From Candidatus Segatella violae (lineage in GTDB: Bacteria > Bacteroidota > Bacteroidia > Bacteroidales > Bacteroidaceae): a stretch of DNA of 26,255 nt. Each line of letters opens with the position of its first letter. Within the stretch, counting starts at the first letter, position 1. Positions 15,321 through 24,531 of this stretch are shown piece after piece. The DNA lies in contig DJSH01000004.1 in NCBI GenBank assembly GCA_002440225.1, forward strand, positions 1 to 26,255. The letters are read 5' to 3'. The notes below the pieces were generated by a model that was not told where the DNA came from, made no database searches, and worked only from the letters and a program-made list of their open reading frames with translations. The position numbers and the translations under genes are program-made.

Positions 15321-16157
15321 TTATTGATTAACAATTTTCTTGAAATACTCGGCAAAAGCCTTCTCTGATGGGCGCATGGCATCGGCAGTAATAAAGCGCC
15401 CTTGCTTGTCGATGATGAAGAACCGAGGAATGCCCTCGCAGAAATACACCTCGTCGAGCACCTTGTTGCCCTCCCCCGTGATGAGATACTGATCCCAAGA
15501 AGCAGGATGCTTGTCGAGATAAGTCTTCCACCTCTCTGCTTTCTTATCGCAAGCGATGCTCATGATGCGCACATCCTTGCGACCAGCATATTCCTTTTGC
15601 AGGGCGGCGATATAAGGGATTTCTTCCTTGCAAGGACCACACCATGTGCCCCAGATGTCAACCAAGAGGGTCTGTCCACGGAAGGACGCAAGACTCAACC
15701 GCTTACCTTTCAAATCGGTGAAAGTGAAATCGGGAGCAGGCTTGCCTGGAAAGAGATGCCCATACTTACCCAACATCGCTTCGTAATGCGTCTTTACCTT
15801 CTCCTTCAAGCTGTCAGCTGCATTGCCCGATTCCTGCAGATAGAAGTCATAAAGCCACTTCTCGTCATCAGTCGTGAAGCCGTCAAACATCTGTGCTATC
15901 ATATCCGCCTTCATGCGGTCTGCCCATTCATGAGGGGTCACCACCTTGTCGATGGTCTCGAAAAATGTCTTGAAGACGGTCTTCTCATTGTAATCATTCA
16001 TGTGAGGCATCAAACTATCCACCAAGGTTTCGAGCGAGTCAAGTCGATAAGTGTTCACCTCGGCAGCACTCGCCTTGAATGATGATGCTGGCATGGCGAC
16101 ACACATCATCGCCATGCACAAACACCATCCGAGAGAGATTATTCTTATTTTTCTCAT
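15321..16157 (-). CDS. TlpA-like thioredoxin-family protein
   Basis: This is a 278-residue exported protein with a signal peptide (basic MRKIRII, hydrophobic core, cleavage near ASSFKASA). A helical linker (residues about 35-135) precedes a thioredoxin domain starting at GKPAPDFTFTDLKGKRLSLA. The active site is GTWCGPC (C173, C176) and the cis-proline motif is EGIPRFFIIDKQGRF. The domain closely parallels that of the next gene, but the protein lacks the DUF4369-like part, so the two are probably not simple duplicates. I chose ATG 16157 because the signal peptide begins there; longer in-frame starts up to 16253 would overlap the SusD gene. The next gene follows after 6 bp. Confidence 0.85.
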   Translation of the reverse strand: MRKIRIISLGWCLCMAMMCVAMPASSFKASAAEVNTYRLDSLETLVDSLMPHMNDYNEKTVFKTFFETIDKVVTPHEWADRMKADMIAQMFDGFTTDDEKWLYDFYLQESGNAADSLKEKVKTHYEAMLGKYGHLFPGKPAPDFTFTDLKGKRLSLASFRGQTLLVDIWGTWCGPCKEEIPYIAALQKEYAGRKDVRIMSIACDKKAERWKTYLDKHPASWDQYLITGEGNKVLDEVYFCEGIPRFFIIDKQGRFITADAMRPSEKAFAEYFKKIVNQ

Positions 16158-16179
16158 CTTATAACCATTCATAACCATC

Positions 16180-17739
16180 TTATTCTTCATACTCATTGTC
16201 ATCGCCATCTTCCGAAGGACTTTCCAAAGGGGTGACCACCACACTGTTGTCATCGTATGTATTCTGCTCTATCTGTCCATCGCTTCGGGTGATTTCCAAG
16301 TTGATGATAGGCTGTGCATAACGCTTGGAGCCTACTGGCAACACGTAATGGTCAACCTCGGAATCATCCACGGCATTGTCGCTCACACGATAGAAGGTGC
16401 GCTCCAAGGTGACATCGTCGTAGCTCACCTCATTGCAAGACAGACGGCGCACATCCCACCAACGCATCACGAACGGCATTTCGCGATGGCGCTCCTCCAA
16501 GATGACCTTGACAGCCTCTTCTTGATTGGTAGCGGAAAGGTCGATGGCATCAGCGTCATGGGAGATACGAGCCTTGCGCAGTTGATTGACTAAAGGCATT
16601 GCCTCCTGCCACTTCCCCTGACGAGCCAAGGCCTCCGCCTCGGTCAAGAGCATCTCCGGAACGGTAGGACCTGCCTGTATCATGTCTCTGAACTTGTGAT
16701 AGAGGATGTCGTCGCCAAAACCTCCGATGCCTTGCTCCCAAAGGGCATACTTATTAAAGAACTGCTTGAAGCGCAAGTCATGGTCTTGGTCATAGATGGA
16801 GAGCAATTCCTCGGAAGGAATGAGCGCATACTCGCCCTTGAAGTATTCCGAGAGATAGTTTTCCTTATAATTGGCCACCTGATTGTCGCCATAGCGGTAA
16901 AGCTCCGAGTAGTTGACATCCTTCACCTCACCATCGAGCGAGACCTGAGCCACACGATAACCCAACTGGTTGTAATCATCGAGTTGCGCATCGCTACATT
17001 TCAAAGCCTCGGCGGCATGTGTGGCAGCCTTGTCATAGTCTTGCATGAAGAGGTAGACACGTGCCTTCATCGCCTCTACGGCAGGGCGACTCACCCACCA
17101 GCGCTTATTCTTGGCGATGGTTGTGTTGGCGGTGTTAGCAGCTTCATCCAGATCGGCGAGGATGAAATCGTAGGTCTGCTGAAGGGTGGCTCTCGTCATG
17201 TTTTCCTCATAACTGGTGGTTTGCTTCAATGGTAGTCCCAACGAGGAAGCGTTCTCGACAGAATAAGGCAAGCAATAGGTGTTCACCAAGCTCCACATCG
17301 CCATTGCTCGGAGCATGTGAGCCTGAGCAGCATACTCGTTCTTCTCATCGTCGTTAACATCGGTAAGCTCGTCAAGGTTGTTGAGCACAAGGTTGGCGTT
17401 GAATATCTTCTGGTACTCCCCACTCCATGCCTCGTCACCATATGCATTGTTCACAAAGTCGTCGACGTTCCACGCCATGGCATTGACGATGTTCTCATCG
17501 ACATAGCCCAAGGCATCGTAGATGTCGGTGGTGAGTCCGTAATCGTCGGAAGCAAAGACATTGCCTATCGTCTTGGTGTTGAACATTCCGCTGTTGGCAA
17601 AGAGTGCCTCCACTTGCTTGCCCGATGTGAGCACCTCGTCATTGCCTTTGCTCTGCACGGTGTCGAGATAGTCGTTGCACGAGGTGAGCATAGTACCTCC
17701 CAGCACGAGGGCTGTCATGAAATATATGATTTTCTTCAT
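16180..17739 (-). CDS. SusD/RagB-family outer-membrane lipoprotein
   Basis: This is a 519-residue SusD-like lipoprotein with lipobox MLTSC (Cys 21 of the chosen start) followed by NDYLD, which is usual in the family. Further blocks are AQAHMLRAMAMWSLVNTY in the TPR-like helical half, PAVEAMKARVYLFMQDYDKA, LLTEAEALARQGKW, and VILEERHREMPFVMRWWDVRR near the C-terminus. SusD proteins form a lid on the SusC barrel and bind the substrate at the cell surface. The acidic C-terminal tail (ESPSEDGDDNEYEE) is unusual but not diagnostic. ATG 17739 is preferred over 17745 because GGAG lies 9 nt before it and only 3 nt before the other. The gene sits between its susC partner and the first TlpA gene. Confidence 0.93.
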   Translation of the reverse strand: MKKIIYFMTALVLGGTMLTSCNDYLDTVQSKGNDEVLTSGKQVEALFANSGMFNTKTIGNVFASDDYGLTTDIYDALGYVDENIVNAMAWNVDDFVNNAYGDEAWSGEYQKIFNANLVLNNLDELTDVNDDEKNEYAAQAHMLRAMAMWSLVNTYCLPYSVENASSLGLPLKQTTSYEENMTRATLQQTYDFILADLDEAANTANTTIAKNKRWWVSRPAVEAMKARVYLFMQDYDKAATHAAEALKCSDAQLDDYNQLGYRVAQVSLDGEVKDVNYSELYRYGDNQVANYKENYLSEYFKGEYALIPSEELLSIYDQDHDLRFKQFFNKYALWEQGIGGFGDDILYHKFRDMIQAGPTVPEMLLTEAEALARQGKWQEAMPLVNQLRKARISHDADAIDLSATNQEEAVKVILEERHREMPFVMRWWDVRRLSCNEVSYDDVTLERTFYRVSDNAVDDSEVDHYVLPVGSKRYAQPIINLEITRSDGQIEQNTYDDNSVVVTPLESPSEDGDDNEYEE

Positions 17740-17779
17740 TGTCATTTTCTCCTTATTATATATGTCTATCCTACATGTT

Positions 17780-20700
17780 TTAGAACTTCACGTTTGCACC
17801 GATGGTGAAGGTGAGCTGTGGCTCCCAGCTACCAGGCAAGTATTCTGGGTTGTAATGCTTGGAGTTGGCACTCCAAAGGAGTCCCACGTTCTCCAACTTG
17901 CCATACACATCTACGCTCTTCACCCAGCCATTGCCTTTGAAGAGGCTCTTCGGCAAACTATAGTTGAGGTCTATCTCGCTCAGATAGATATAGTCGGAAC
18001 TCTCCACCGAGGTATTGAGCGAGTTGTAATAGAACGACCAATACATATAGTCGTATACCCCCAATGGGTTTCCGTCGCCATCCACTGTAGGCAGAGGCAT
18101 GCAGCGAGATGGTTGCTCTATCACGTTGCCCGCATCATCCATCACATCGCCTACCTGAGCACTGAGATTCTGACGCATGCCGTAATAGTCGAGATTACTA
18201 TAATTGAACTTAGGCATTCGCATCTTGCCACCAAAGCGCCCGTTGAGGAACGCAGAGAGCGAGAGGTCTTTCCAACTCACATTCAGGTTGAGCGAAACGG
18301 TATGAGGCGCAATGGTCGTTCCCTGATAATGCATCCATTTCTCTGGTGCGTCAGAGTACACCGACATGTCGCTGATAGGTGTCTTGTTACCATCATTATC
18401 CACTATGGTAGGCATTCCGTTCTCCATCCCACCATACTCATAGGTGAAGATGCTGCTGATAGGATAGCCCGGGATATAAGTATTGTTCATGAAGTCGCTC
18501 ACATTGTTTGCCTCGATATAGAGCTTGGTCACCTTATTCTTATTATATGCCCAGCTCAAGTTGGCTCCCCAGCCGAAATCTCCGGCACTTCCCTGTGTAC
18601 CAAGACTTACCTCGATACCATTGTTGCGGATAGCGGCATTGTTGAATGTGGCATTGCTGGTACCATTCACGCTGGCAATACTTACGTCGCCAAGCACATC
18701 GGTAGACTTTTTGTTGTAGTAATCGAACGAACCGAAGAGATGGTTGTTGAAAAGCGAGAAGTCAAGACCGAGGTTCACGATGGCTGTCTTCTCCCATCGC
18801 AAGGTAGGGTTGCCATAGTCCGATACAGAACCAGGGTAAAGCCCTGTGAAATCATCCAACTGTCCATCCTGCGTATTGATGGTGGTACGTGCAGAAGAAT
18901 ACGTCGGCGCATTACCGTTCTTACCGTATGTGGCACGAAGCGTCAGACGATTGACAGTCTTGTTGCCCTTGAGCCAAGCCTCATTGTTGACATTCCACAT
19001 GGCACCCACCGACCACAATGGGCTCCAGCGATACTTAGCCTCAGAGGTTACCATGTTGCTGGCGTCGCTTCGAGCACTCACGCTCAAGCCATATCGCTCA
19101 TCATACATATAAGAGGCATTGCCATAGAACGACACATAGCGGTTGTGGTTCCATGTATCGGTAATGTGATACTTGCCCTCGGCAGGCACGCCATCAATAG
19201 TGCTCTGGTCTTGGTCGTAGGTATCGAAATAGCCAGCCTGCCCCTGTACACCAGCGGATGTTGCGGTAATGCCATAGAGCGTTGGCTGCGTCCATGCTTG
19301 ATAGTAATAGTTGCTTATCTCATTACCGAGCACGGCAGAGATGGCATGTTTCTCGCCAAACACTTTGTCGAGAGAGAAATCGTTGCGGAAGAGCGCACTA
19401 TGGTTCTTGCCCTTGCTGGTAGACGAGATGGCTCCCATAGGAATGGCAGAAGAGCCTGTTGGTTGCAGGTCATCGTCAACAGGAGTATAATAGTTCACCT
19501 TGTTGCGCACATAGAACGACTGCTCGCTGTTAAAGTCGGTGTTGGTGTAGCGGCTCGTCTCATATTGGAACTTGCTGTTGAACTGCAATCCGTCGATGAT
19601 GTTCACCTGCAACCCTACCTGTGTACGCATCTGCGTATTGTTGATTCGGTTGCGGCGATTACGAGCCTCCTGCAAGAGATTGTAACTCATGTCATGATAA
19701 CCGAATCCACTCCAATCGTAGAGAGTGCTGAGCACATGCGAGTTGTAGCTGGCAGACCAGTTGGTGGCGTATGAGCCTTCCTCGTTGAGCAACATCTCGT
19801 AAGGAGCGATGTTGGCGAGGTCGCTATAGGAAATTTGTGACGAATGGCGATTGCTATTGACAAGGTTCAGTCCCAGGTTGAGGGTGAACATCTTGTTGAA
19901 CTTATAGCTATTTTGCCAGTCGGCCTTCCAGGTGTTGTCGTGGCGACCGACGAAATCACCCTCCTCATGCTCATACTGCAAGGAAGCACGTGTGTCCCAT
20001 CCCCCTATGTTGGCAGACACCGAAGCATGAGTTTTGCTGATGACTGGAGTCTTGAGCATGTACTTGGAGATTTGCTTGCGATTGTCGAGCTGCGCCAACT
20101 TGTCGAGCTGTGCATTCATCTGCTCCTCGCTCATGGTGCCCCATTTCAGCCCCTGATAGAGCAATACCTCGGAAGGAGAAAGGCAATTGTTGATGTTATC
20201 GATGATAGGCGTGTATTCGTCACCCAGAAAGTCGTTTTTGAATACCCACTTCTGATAGTTGATAGTTTGCCGACTAGTTGCGAGGTTGGTGAGATGCTGC
20301 ACGTTCTGCTTGGCACCGATGGTAAACTGAGTGCCAGCCTCCACTTCCACGGCATTTTTCTTCTTACCTTTCTTCGTGGTGATTACAATGACACCATTGG
20401 CTGAACGCGCACCCCAGATGCTGGCAGCCGCCGCATCCTTCAACACGGTGATGCTCTCCACATCATCGGGATTGATGCGCTCCAAGGCTGTGAGGTTGGG
20501 ATTGGAAGAGAGCTTATAGTCCACATCATTGTTGTCCATGATAGGGAAGCCATCGACCACCACCAACGGAGTCTTGTTGGCATTCATCGTACTTGTACCA
20601 CGGATGGTAAACTTCTTGCCGCCTCTCTCGTCGTTTTGGCTCTGCATACCCGGCACAAGTCCATCAAGTGCATCGGCGAGATTGGTGGAATGACGCTTCT

Positions 20701-21391
20701 CCAAGTCATCCTTGCTGATGATGGAATAAGAACCCGTGGCACGTTCGCGTGATATGGTTTGGTATCCTGTCACCATCACGTCCTTCAGCTCGTTGCTAGA
20801 GGTCATCACCACATGATGGGTGGCATTGCCCTCGCCTGCAGCCAAATGAAAAGAAGAGGTGTCCATGCCTAGATAGCCATAGGTCACCTGGCATCTGTCG
20901 GCAGGCACTCTCACCTGATAGTATCCATTGGCATCGGTCACTGTCTGGATGTTGGTGCCAGCCACTTTTACAAAGGCACCGATTACAGGCTCTCCCTCCT
21001 CATCCTTTACCATTCCCTTGAGGAGTCGGTTGCCAGTTACTTTCTTTATCTTCTGGGTCACCATTACGATGTCGCCCTTGCGAGTCCACTGACAATTTTG
21101 GCTACTCAACACATCACTGAGCACCTGGTTCATGTCTGCATTCTTCACATTCAAGGTGATGGGACGCAAGTGCTTCGCCAAGTCGGCGGAGCACATGAAG
21201 TCGAGCCCCGTCTGACGCTTCATCTCGCTGAAGAATGTCTTGATGCTGGCATTCTTCAGATTGAGTGTCACCTTGTTTTTCACTACGTTTTGTTGCTGGG
21301 TTTGCGCCCTCAGCAGTGAGGACGAAAAACAGCAAGGTGCGACACTCAGGGCGAGTGCCATACCCATGGTAGAAATGTACGTTCTTTTCAT
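17780..21391 (-). CDS. SusC/RagA-family TonB-dependent receptor with STN domain
   Basis: This 1203-residue outer-membrane transporter has a signal peptide (about 1-30), an STN signalling domain (about 38-115; TLNLKNASIKTFFSEMKRQT and NADMNQVLSDVLSSQNCQW) and a carboxypeptidase-regulatory-like domain (about 124-200; DEEGEPVIGAFVKVAGTNI). A TonB-box-like stretch follows (DVMVTGYQ), then the plug (VPGMQ..FTIRGTSTMN..VVVDGFP..LKDAAAASIWGARSANG) and the beta-barrel to the C-terminal NVKF. The STN domain implies signalling to the FecR protein encoded 6 bp upstream, as in FecA-type regulation. The substrate is unknown: no glycoside hydrolase, lyase or sulfatase lies in the locus. The two TlpA genes downstream suggest a peptide, metal or thiol-containing ligand rather than a plain glycan, but this is inference. 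Confidence 0.95.
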   Translation of the reverse strand: MKRTYISTMGMALALSVAPCCFSSSLLRAQTQQQNVVKNKVTLNLKNASIKTFFSEMKRQTGLDFMCSADLAKHLRPITLNVKNADMNQVLSDVLSSQNCQWTRKGDIVMVTQKIKKVTGNRLLKGMVKDEEGEPVIGAFVKVAGTNIQTVTDANGYYQVRVPADRCQVTYGYLGMDTSSFHLAAGEGNATHHVVMTSSNELKDVMVTGYQTISRERATGSYSIISKDDLEKRHSTNLADALDGLVPGMQSQNDERGGKKFTIRGTSTMNANKTPLVVVDGFPIMDNNDVDYKLSSNPNLTALERINPDDVESITVLKDAAAASIWGARSANGVIVITTKKGKKKNAVEVEAGTQFTIGAKQNVQHLTNLATSRQTINYQKWVFKNDFLGDEYTPIIDNINNCLSPSEVLLYQGLKWGTMSEEQMNAQLDKLAQLDNRKQISKYMLKTPVISKTHASVSANIGGWDTRASLQYEHEEGDFVGRHDNTWKADWQNSYKFNKMFTLNLGLNLVNSNRHSSQISYSDLANIAPYEMLLNEEGSYATNWSASYNSHVLSTLYDWSGFGYHDMSYNLLQEARNRRNRINNTQMRTQVGLQVNIIDGLQFNSKFQYETSRYTNTDFNSEQSFYVRNKVNYYTPVDDDLQPTGSSAIPMGAISSTSKGKNHSALFRNDFSLDKVFGEKHAISAVLGNEISNYYYQAWTQPTLYGITATSAGVQGQAGYFDTYDQDQSTIDGVPAEGKYHITDTWNHNRYVSFYGNASYMYDERYGLSVSARSDASNMVTSEAKYRWSPLWSVGAMWNVNNEAWLKGNKTVNRLTLRATYGKNGNAPTYSSARTTINTQDGQLDDFTGLYPGSVSDYGNPTLRWEKTAIVNLGLDFSLFNNHLFGSFDYYNKKSTDVLGDVSIASVNGTSNATFNNAAIRNNGIEVSLGTQGSAGDFGWGANLSWAYNKNKVTKLYIEANNVSDFMNNTYIPGYPISSIFTYEYGGMENGMPTIVDNDGNKTPISDMSVYSDAPEKWMHYQGTTIAPHTVSLNLNVSWKDLSLSAFLNGRFGGKMRMPKFNYSNLDYYGMRQNLSAQVGDVMDDAGNVIEQPSRCMPLPTVDGDGNPLGVYDYMYWSFYYNSLNTSVESSDYIYLSEIDLNYSLPKSLFKGNGWVKSVDVYGKLENVGLLWSANSKHYNPEYLPGSWEPQLTFTIGANVKF

Positions 21392-21397
21392 ACTCTC

Positions 21398-22546
21398 TTA
21401 TATTTTAGAAATGACTATTCTTGAATCTTGTTGCTCCACCTTTACGTTGGCGATGGCACCGATGACCTCCAGCGTGTTCCCGATGCTCTCGTATCGACTC
21501 AGGCTACCCGTGAAACGTACCATTCGCAGTTGGTCGGATGTGAAGACGACATGCAATCCATACCATCTTCCCACCACCAGCATCAGGTCGTCGAGCCGAC
21601 AGTCCTCAAAGCTGAAGTGGCCCGTGTTCCACGCCACATATGGTGCCACGTCCACTCTACTCATCTTCACACCTTGCATGGCCAGCTCTGCCTTGTCGCC
21701 AGGAGCCATCATCTGTTCTTTGCCGTCCTTGGGGCGCACACTGATACTACCCTTTACAAGCACAACACAAGTCATGTCGCCCTGTGTGTTGACATTAAAC
21801 TCAGTTCCATACTCCTTGATATCGCCCTTGGCAGTATGAACGATGAAAGGATGTTCCTTATCCTTAGCCACAATGAAATAAGCCTCGCCCACAAGAGCCA
21901 CCTCACGCTTGTCGCCATTGAAAGCCAAAGGATAGGAAAGGCGTGAGTTGCCATTAAGATGTACACGAGTACCATCGGGCAAGCTCATCCAGAATTCCTT
22001 GTCATGACGGGTGGTGAGGGTGCCTTGCAGATTTTCGTCAACATCTTGTTCCGCCATCTTCTTGAGCAGAGCACTGAGCGACCTTACCTGTTGCGGTTTC
22101 TCGCCAGCCACTTGCAACGTTGCCTCGTTGGAGGAACTTTGCTCCGCCTTTCGCATGGCTGCCACCAACTCTTGGCTTACAGGCACAGGTGTTTTCTGCA
22201 CAGGCTGACCATGATAGAACCAATAGCCACCCGCCACAAGCAGTACGCCCACGATGGCTGCTGCCACCCGTCCCATATATCGCCTAGGAATATGATAGAA
22301 ACCATGATGGCGACGTGCAGTATCCTCTTCCGGCTGTCCGATGCTCGAAGCCAACCTTTGCCAAGTTTTCTCCCCGTCCAGACTCATATAGGTGTGATAT
22401 TGCTCGGCAAGGTCGTCCTTGTCCAAGAGCACCCGATAAAGCCGCTGGTGCTCCTCGCTCTCGGCTAGCCATTGGTCGAGCTGTCGTTGTTCCTCTGCAT
22501 TCAAATCGTGCATCAAGGAACGGCTGATGATGTCAAATATATCCAT
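21398..22546 (-). CDS. FecR-family anti-sigma factor
   Basis: This 382-residue protein has an N-terminal cytoplasmic helical domain (about 1-88) with the usual LNAEEQRQLDQWLAES segment. One membrane helix follows (about 91-109; VAAAIVGVLLVAGGYWFY), then a periplasmic FecR domain (WMSLPDGTRVHLNGNSRLSY; VALVGEAYFIVAKDKEHPFI; YGTEFNV) and a C-terminal DUF4974 region (FEDCRLDDLMLVVGRWY). It should hold the ECF sigma factor encoded just upstream and release it when the STN domain of the SusC receptor signals. It leads the operon: susC begins 6 bp after its stop. A candidate ECF promoter and a terminator lie in the 112 bp before it. Confidence 0.93.
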   Translation of the reverse strand: MDIFDIISRSLMHDLNAEEQRQLDQWLAESEEHQRLYRVLLDKDDLAEQYHTYMSLDGEKTWQRLASSIGQPEEDTARRHHGFYHIPRRYMGRVAAAIVGVLLVAGGYWFYHGQPVQKTPVPVSQELVAAMRKAEQSSSNEATLQVAGEKPQQVRSLSALLKKMAEQDVDENLQGTLTTRHDKEFWMSLPDGTRVHLNGNSRLSYPLAFNGDKREVALVGEAYFIVAKDKEHPFIVHTAKGDIKEYGTEFNVNTQGDMTCVVLVKGSISVRPKDGKEQMMAPGDKAELAMQGVKMSRVDVAPYVAWNTGHFSFEDCRLDDLMLVVGRWYGLHVVFTSDQLRMVRFTGSLSRYESIGNTLEVIGAIANVKVEQQDSRIVISKI

Positions 22547-22573
22547 ACGTTTATCTTTGTCTTGATAATATAA

Positions 22574-22600
22574 GTACGAAGACTGAGGACAAACGTTTAC
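22574..22600 (-). promoter_or_regulatory. Candidate ECF-sigma promoter of the fecR-susCD operon
   Basis: On the minus strand GTAAAC (22600-22595), 16 bp, CGTAC (22578-22574) resembles the general ECF pattern of an AAC-containing -35 and a CGT-type -10 at 16-17 bp. It lies after the sigma gene's terminator and 27 bp before the fecR start. No TAnnTTTG match sits at a suitable place. This fits positive autoregulation of the receptor operon by its sigma factor, but the match is short. Confidence 0.4.
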
Positions 22601-22610
22601 AAGAAAACAT

Positions 22611-22642
22611 AAAAAAAGTGCTTTTTATTAGGAAAAAGCACT
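22611..22642 (-). terminator. Terminator after the ECF sigma gene
   Basis: AGTGCTTTTT (22617-22626) and AAAAAGCACT (22633-22642) form a perfect 10-bp stem with a 6-nt loop. On the minus strand a run of seven T follows (22617-22611). It lies 16 bp after the sigma stop codon and separates sigma from fecR transcription. Confidence 0.8.
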
Positions 22643-22658
22643 AAAAACGATGAAACCG

Positions 22659-23207
22659 TCAGCAGAACAGGAGCCAAAGCAGTAACAAGTCACTCCTATC
22701 GCCCATCTTCTTACGAAGGGTCTTGAGGGCTCGCTTCTTCTGCACTCTGATGGTTTCCTCGGTGATATTCATCGCCTGGGCTATCTCTGCATTTTTCTTT
22801 CCCTGCATATAGAGCAGGAAAAGTTCGCGCTGTCTAGGGGGCAATTCATTGATGGCATCGAAGAGACGATGGTACACCTCGTTGGTGAAAATTTCATCAT
22901 CTTCCTCTGCCATCAACATGTCGCCCGCACCTTTCAATACATAGCTTTTATATTTGCCCTCAACCTTGGCGTGCCTCGCCTGATCGATGACCCTGCGACG
23001 AATGGTGAGATAGAGGTAGGAGCGCACAGATGCCTCCTCGTGGAAGGTCTCTCGATTTTCCCAAAGAGTGAGGAAAACATTCTGCACCAAATCTTCTGCG
23101 GCATCCTGATCGTCCGTCATTTTGAGAGCATAGAGCATCATCACCTTATAGTATCTACCATAAAGTTGCTGAAACTGTTCGGGTGTATTGATGCTAAACT
23201 CTTTCAT
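22659..23207 (-). CDS. ECF RNA polymerase sigma factor (FecI-like)
   Basis: This 182-residue sigma-70 family protein of the ECF group has region 2 (about 12-78; DQDAAEDLVQNVFLTLWENR and RSYLYLTIRRRVIDQARH) and region 4 (about 125-172; ELPPRQRELFLLYMQGKKNAE and TEETIRVQKKRALKTLRKKM). It ends with an unusual hydrophobic tail (LLLLWLLFC). It should direct RNA polymerase to the fecR-susC-susD-tlpA-tlpA promoter when freed by FecR. Only 12 bp separate it from the oxidoreductase gamma-subunit gene upstream, and no promoter is visible in between, so basal expression probably comes from that operon. A strong terminator follows. Confidence 0.93.
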   Translation of the reverse strand: MKEFSINTPEQFQQLYGRYYKVMMLYALKMTDDQDAAEDLVQNVFLTLWENRETFHEEASVRSYLYLTIRRRVIDQARHAKVEGKYKSYVLKGAGDMLMAEEDDEIFTNEVYHRLFDAINELPPRQRELFLLYMQGKKNAEIAQAMNITEETIRVQKKRALKTLRKKMGDRSDLLLLWLLFC

Positions 23208-23219
23208 ATAATGGGGTTA

Positions 23220-23762
23220 TTACACCTCTTCTATTATCTTCATGCCTTCTTCCACCGCCTGCATGTTGAGCGGAATCAGGTTGTGGTGACGCTCTGGCAA
23301 AGACTTATAGAGTGCCTTGTTCAATCCCTCGGTACTTACCACAGGACAAACCTTCAGCAGTCCGCCAAGCACTATCATGTTGAATACCTTGGCGTTCTTC
23401 ATCTCGGCAGCCTTGTCCATCGCATCGATGCGATATACGGTGATGTCCTCGCGCTGAGGAGGATTCATGATGCCATATCCATCATAAATCAAGATGCCCC
23501 CCGACTTAATCTTTGGCAAGAACTTGTCGAGCGAAGGTTGATTGAGCACGATGGCTACATCATATTGACTCAGGATAGGCGAAGAGATGCGCTTGTCGCT
23601 CACGATGACCGTCACATTGGCTGTACCGCCACGCTGCTCCGGTCCATAGGCAGGCATCCAGGTTACCTCCTTATCCTCCATCAGTCCTGAGTAGGCAAGG
23701 ATTTTTCCCATCGAGAGGACTCCCTGTCCACCAAAACCTGATATAATGATTTCTTTCTTCAT
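23220..23762 (-). CDS. 2-oxoacid:ferredoxin oxidoreductase gamma subunit
   Basis: This 180-residue gamma-subunit domain begins with the hallmark IIISGFGGQGVLSMGKILA and continues with YGPEQRGGTANVTVIVSD, both typical of the family. In KorABCD/VorABCD-type enzymes this subunit completes the active complex that oxidatively decarboxylates a 2-oxoacid to acyl-CoA with ferredoxin reduction (or the reverse). Length is normal. It follows the beta gene after 4 bp and is followed after 12 bp by the ECF sigma gene. Which 2-oxoacid is used (2-oxoisovalerate, 2-oxoglutarate or other) cannot be settled by eye. Confidence 0.9.
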   Translation of the reverse strand: MKKEIIISGFGGQGVLSMGKILAYSGLMEDKEVTWMPAYGPEQRGGTANVTVIVSDKRISSPILSQYDVAIVLNQPSLDKFLPKIKSGGILIYDGYGIMNPPQREDITVYRIDAMDKAAEMKNAKVFNMIVLGGLLKVCPVVSTEGLNKALYKSLPERHHNLIPLNMQAVEEGMKIIEEV

Positions 23763-23766
23763 AATC

Positions 23767-24531
23767 TTATAAATTTGTTGTGTCCTTGAGGTCTCCCTTC
23801 ACATACTCCTTGAACATGTGTTCCTCCATCCATTTGTTGGCCTCGACTGGTGAGAGTTTCCAACCGCTGTTGCAGGTAGACACGATCTCCACCAAACTGG
23901 AGCCCAAGCCTTTCATGCTTGCCTCGAAAGCCTTGCGGATAGCTTTCTTCGCCTTGCGAATACTTGCCACGCTCTCTACACTCTGACGGGTAACATAGCA
24001 AGTGCCCGTGAGATGAGAGGCGAGCTCAGTGATGTTGAGAGGATAACCATGAAGGTCTGGCTCACGACCGTATGGACAGGTGGAAGTTTTCTGTCCCAAC
24101 AAGGTGGTTGGTGCCATCTGTCCTCCCGTCATACCATAGATGGCATTGTTGATAAAGATGGTAGCCACATGCTCGCCACGATTCAAGGCATGGATGGTTT
24201 CGCAGGCACCGATACAAGCCAAGTCGCCATCACCCTGATAGGTGAACACCAAGCGGTCGGGCCACAAGCGCTTCACGGCAGAGGCGCAAGCCAAGGCACG
24301 ACCATGGGCAGCCTCCTGCCAGTCGATGTCTACATAGCGGTAGGCAAACACGGCACATCCCACAGGACAGATACCGATAGCCTTATCCTCCATGCCCATC
24401 TCCTCGATGACCTCGGCTACCAATTTATGTACTACGCCATGCGAACAACCCGGACAGTAGTGCATCGGGGTGTCGTTCATCAGCGTAGGCTTCTTATATA
24501 CCAGATTTTCTGGTGAAATTATATCATTCAT
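23767..24531 (-). CDS. 2-oxoacid:ferredoxin oxidoreductase beta subunit (TPP-binding)
   Basis: This 254-residue subunit binds thiamine pyrophosphate through GDGDLACIGACETIHALNRG (about 99-118) and the downstream FINNAIYGMTGGQMAPTT. The N-terminal YCPGCSHG motif and GICPVGCAVFAYRY are typical for the beta subunits of this group. It catalyses decarboxylation together with the alpha subunit in the cytoplasm. Its ATG overlaps the alpha stop codon by 4 bp (ATGA), a sign of translational coupling. Length fits stand-alone beta subunits. Confidence 0.92.
   Translation of the reverse strand: MNDIISPENLVYKKPTLMNDTPMHYCPGCSHGVVHKLVAEVIEEMGMEDKAIGICPVGCAVFAYRYVDIDWQEAAHGRALACASAVKRLWPDRLVFTYQGDGDLACIGACETIHALNRGEHVATIFINNAIYGMTGGQMAPTTLLGQKTSTCPYGREPDLHGYPLNITELASHLTGTCYVTRQSVESVASIRKAKKAIRKAFEASMKGLGSSLVEIVSTCNSGWKLSPVEANKWMEEHMFKEYVKGDLKDTTNL

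Noticed and set aside
16158..16253. Longer start for the 278-residue TlpA protein
   Set aside because: It would overlap the SusD coding end by over 70 bp and bury the signal peptide.
17675..19774. Open frame of about 699 codons on the plus strand opposite susC and susD
   Set aside because: It is fully antisense to two well-supported genes, has no family resemblance and a composition typical of the complement of GC-biased codons.
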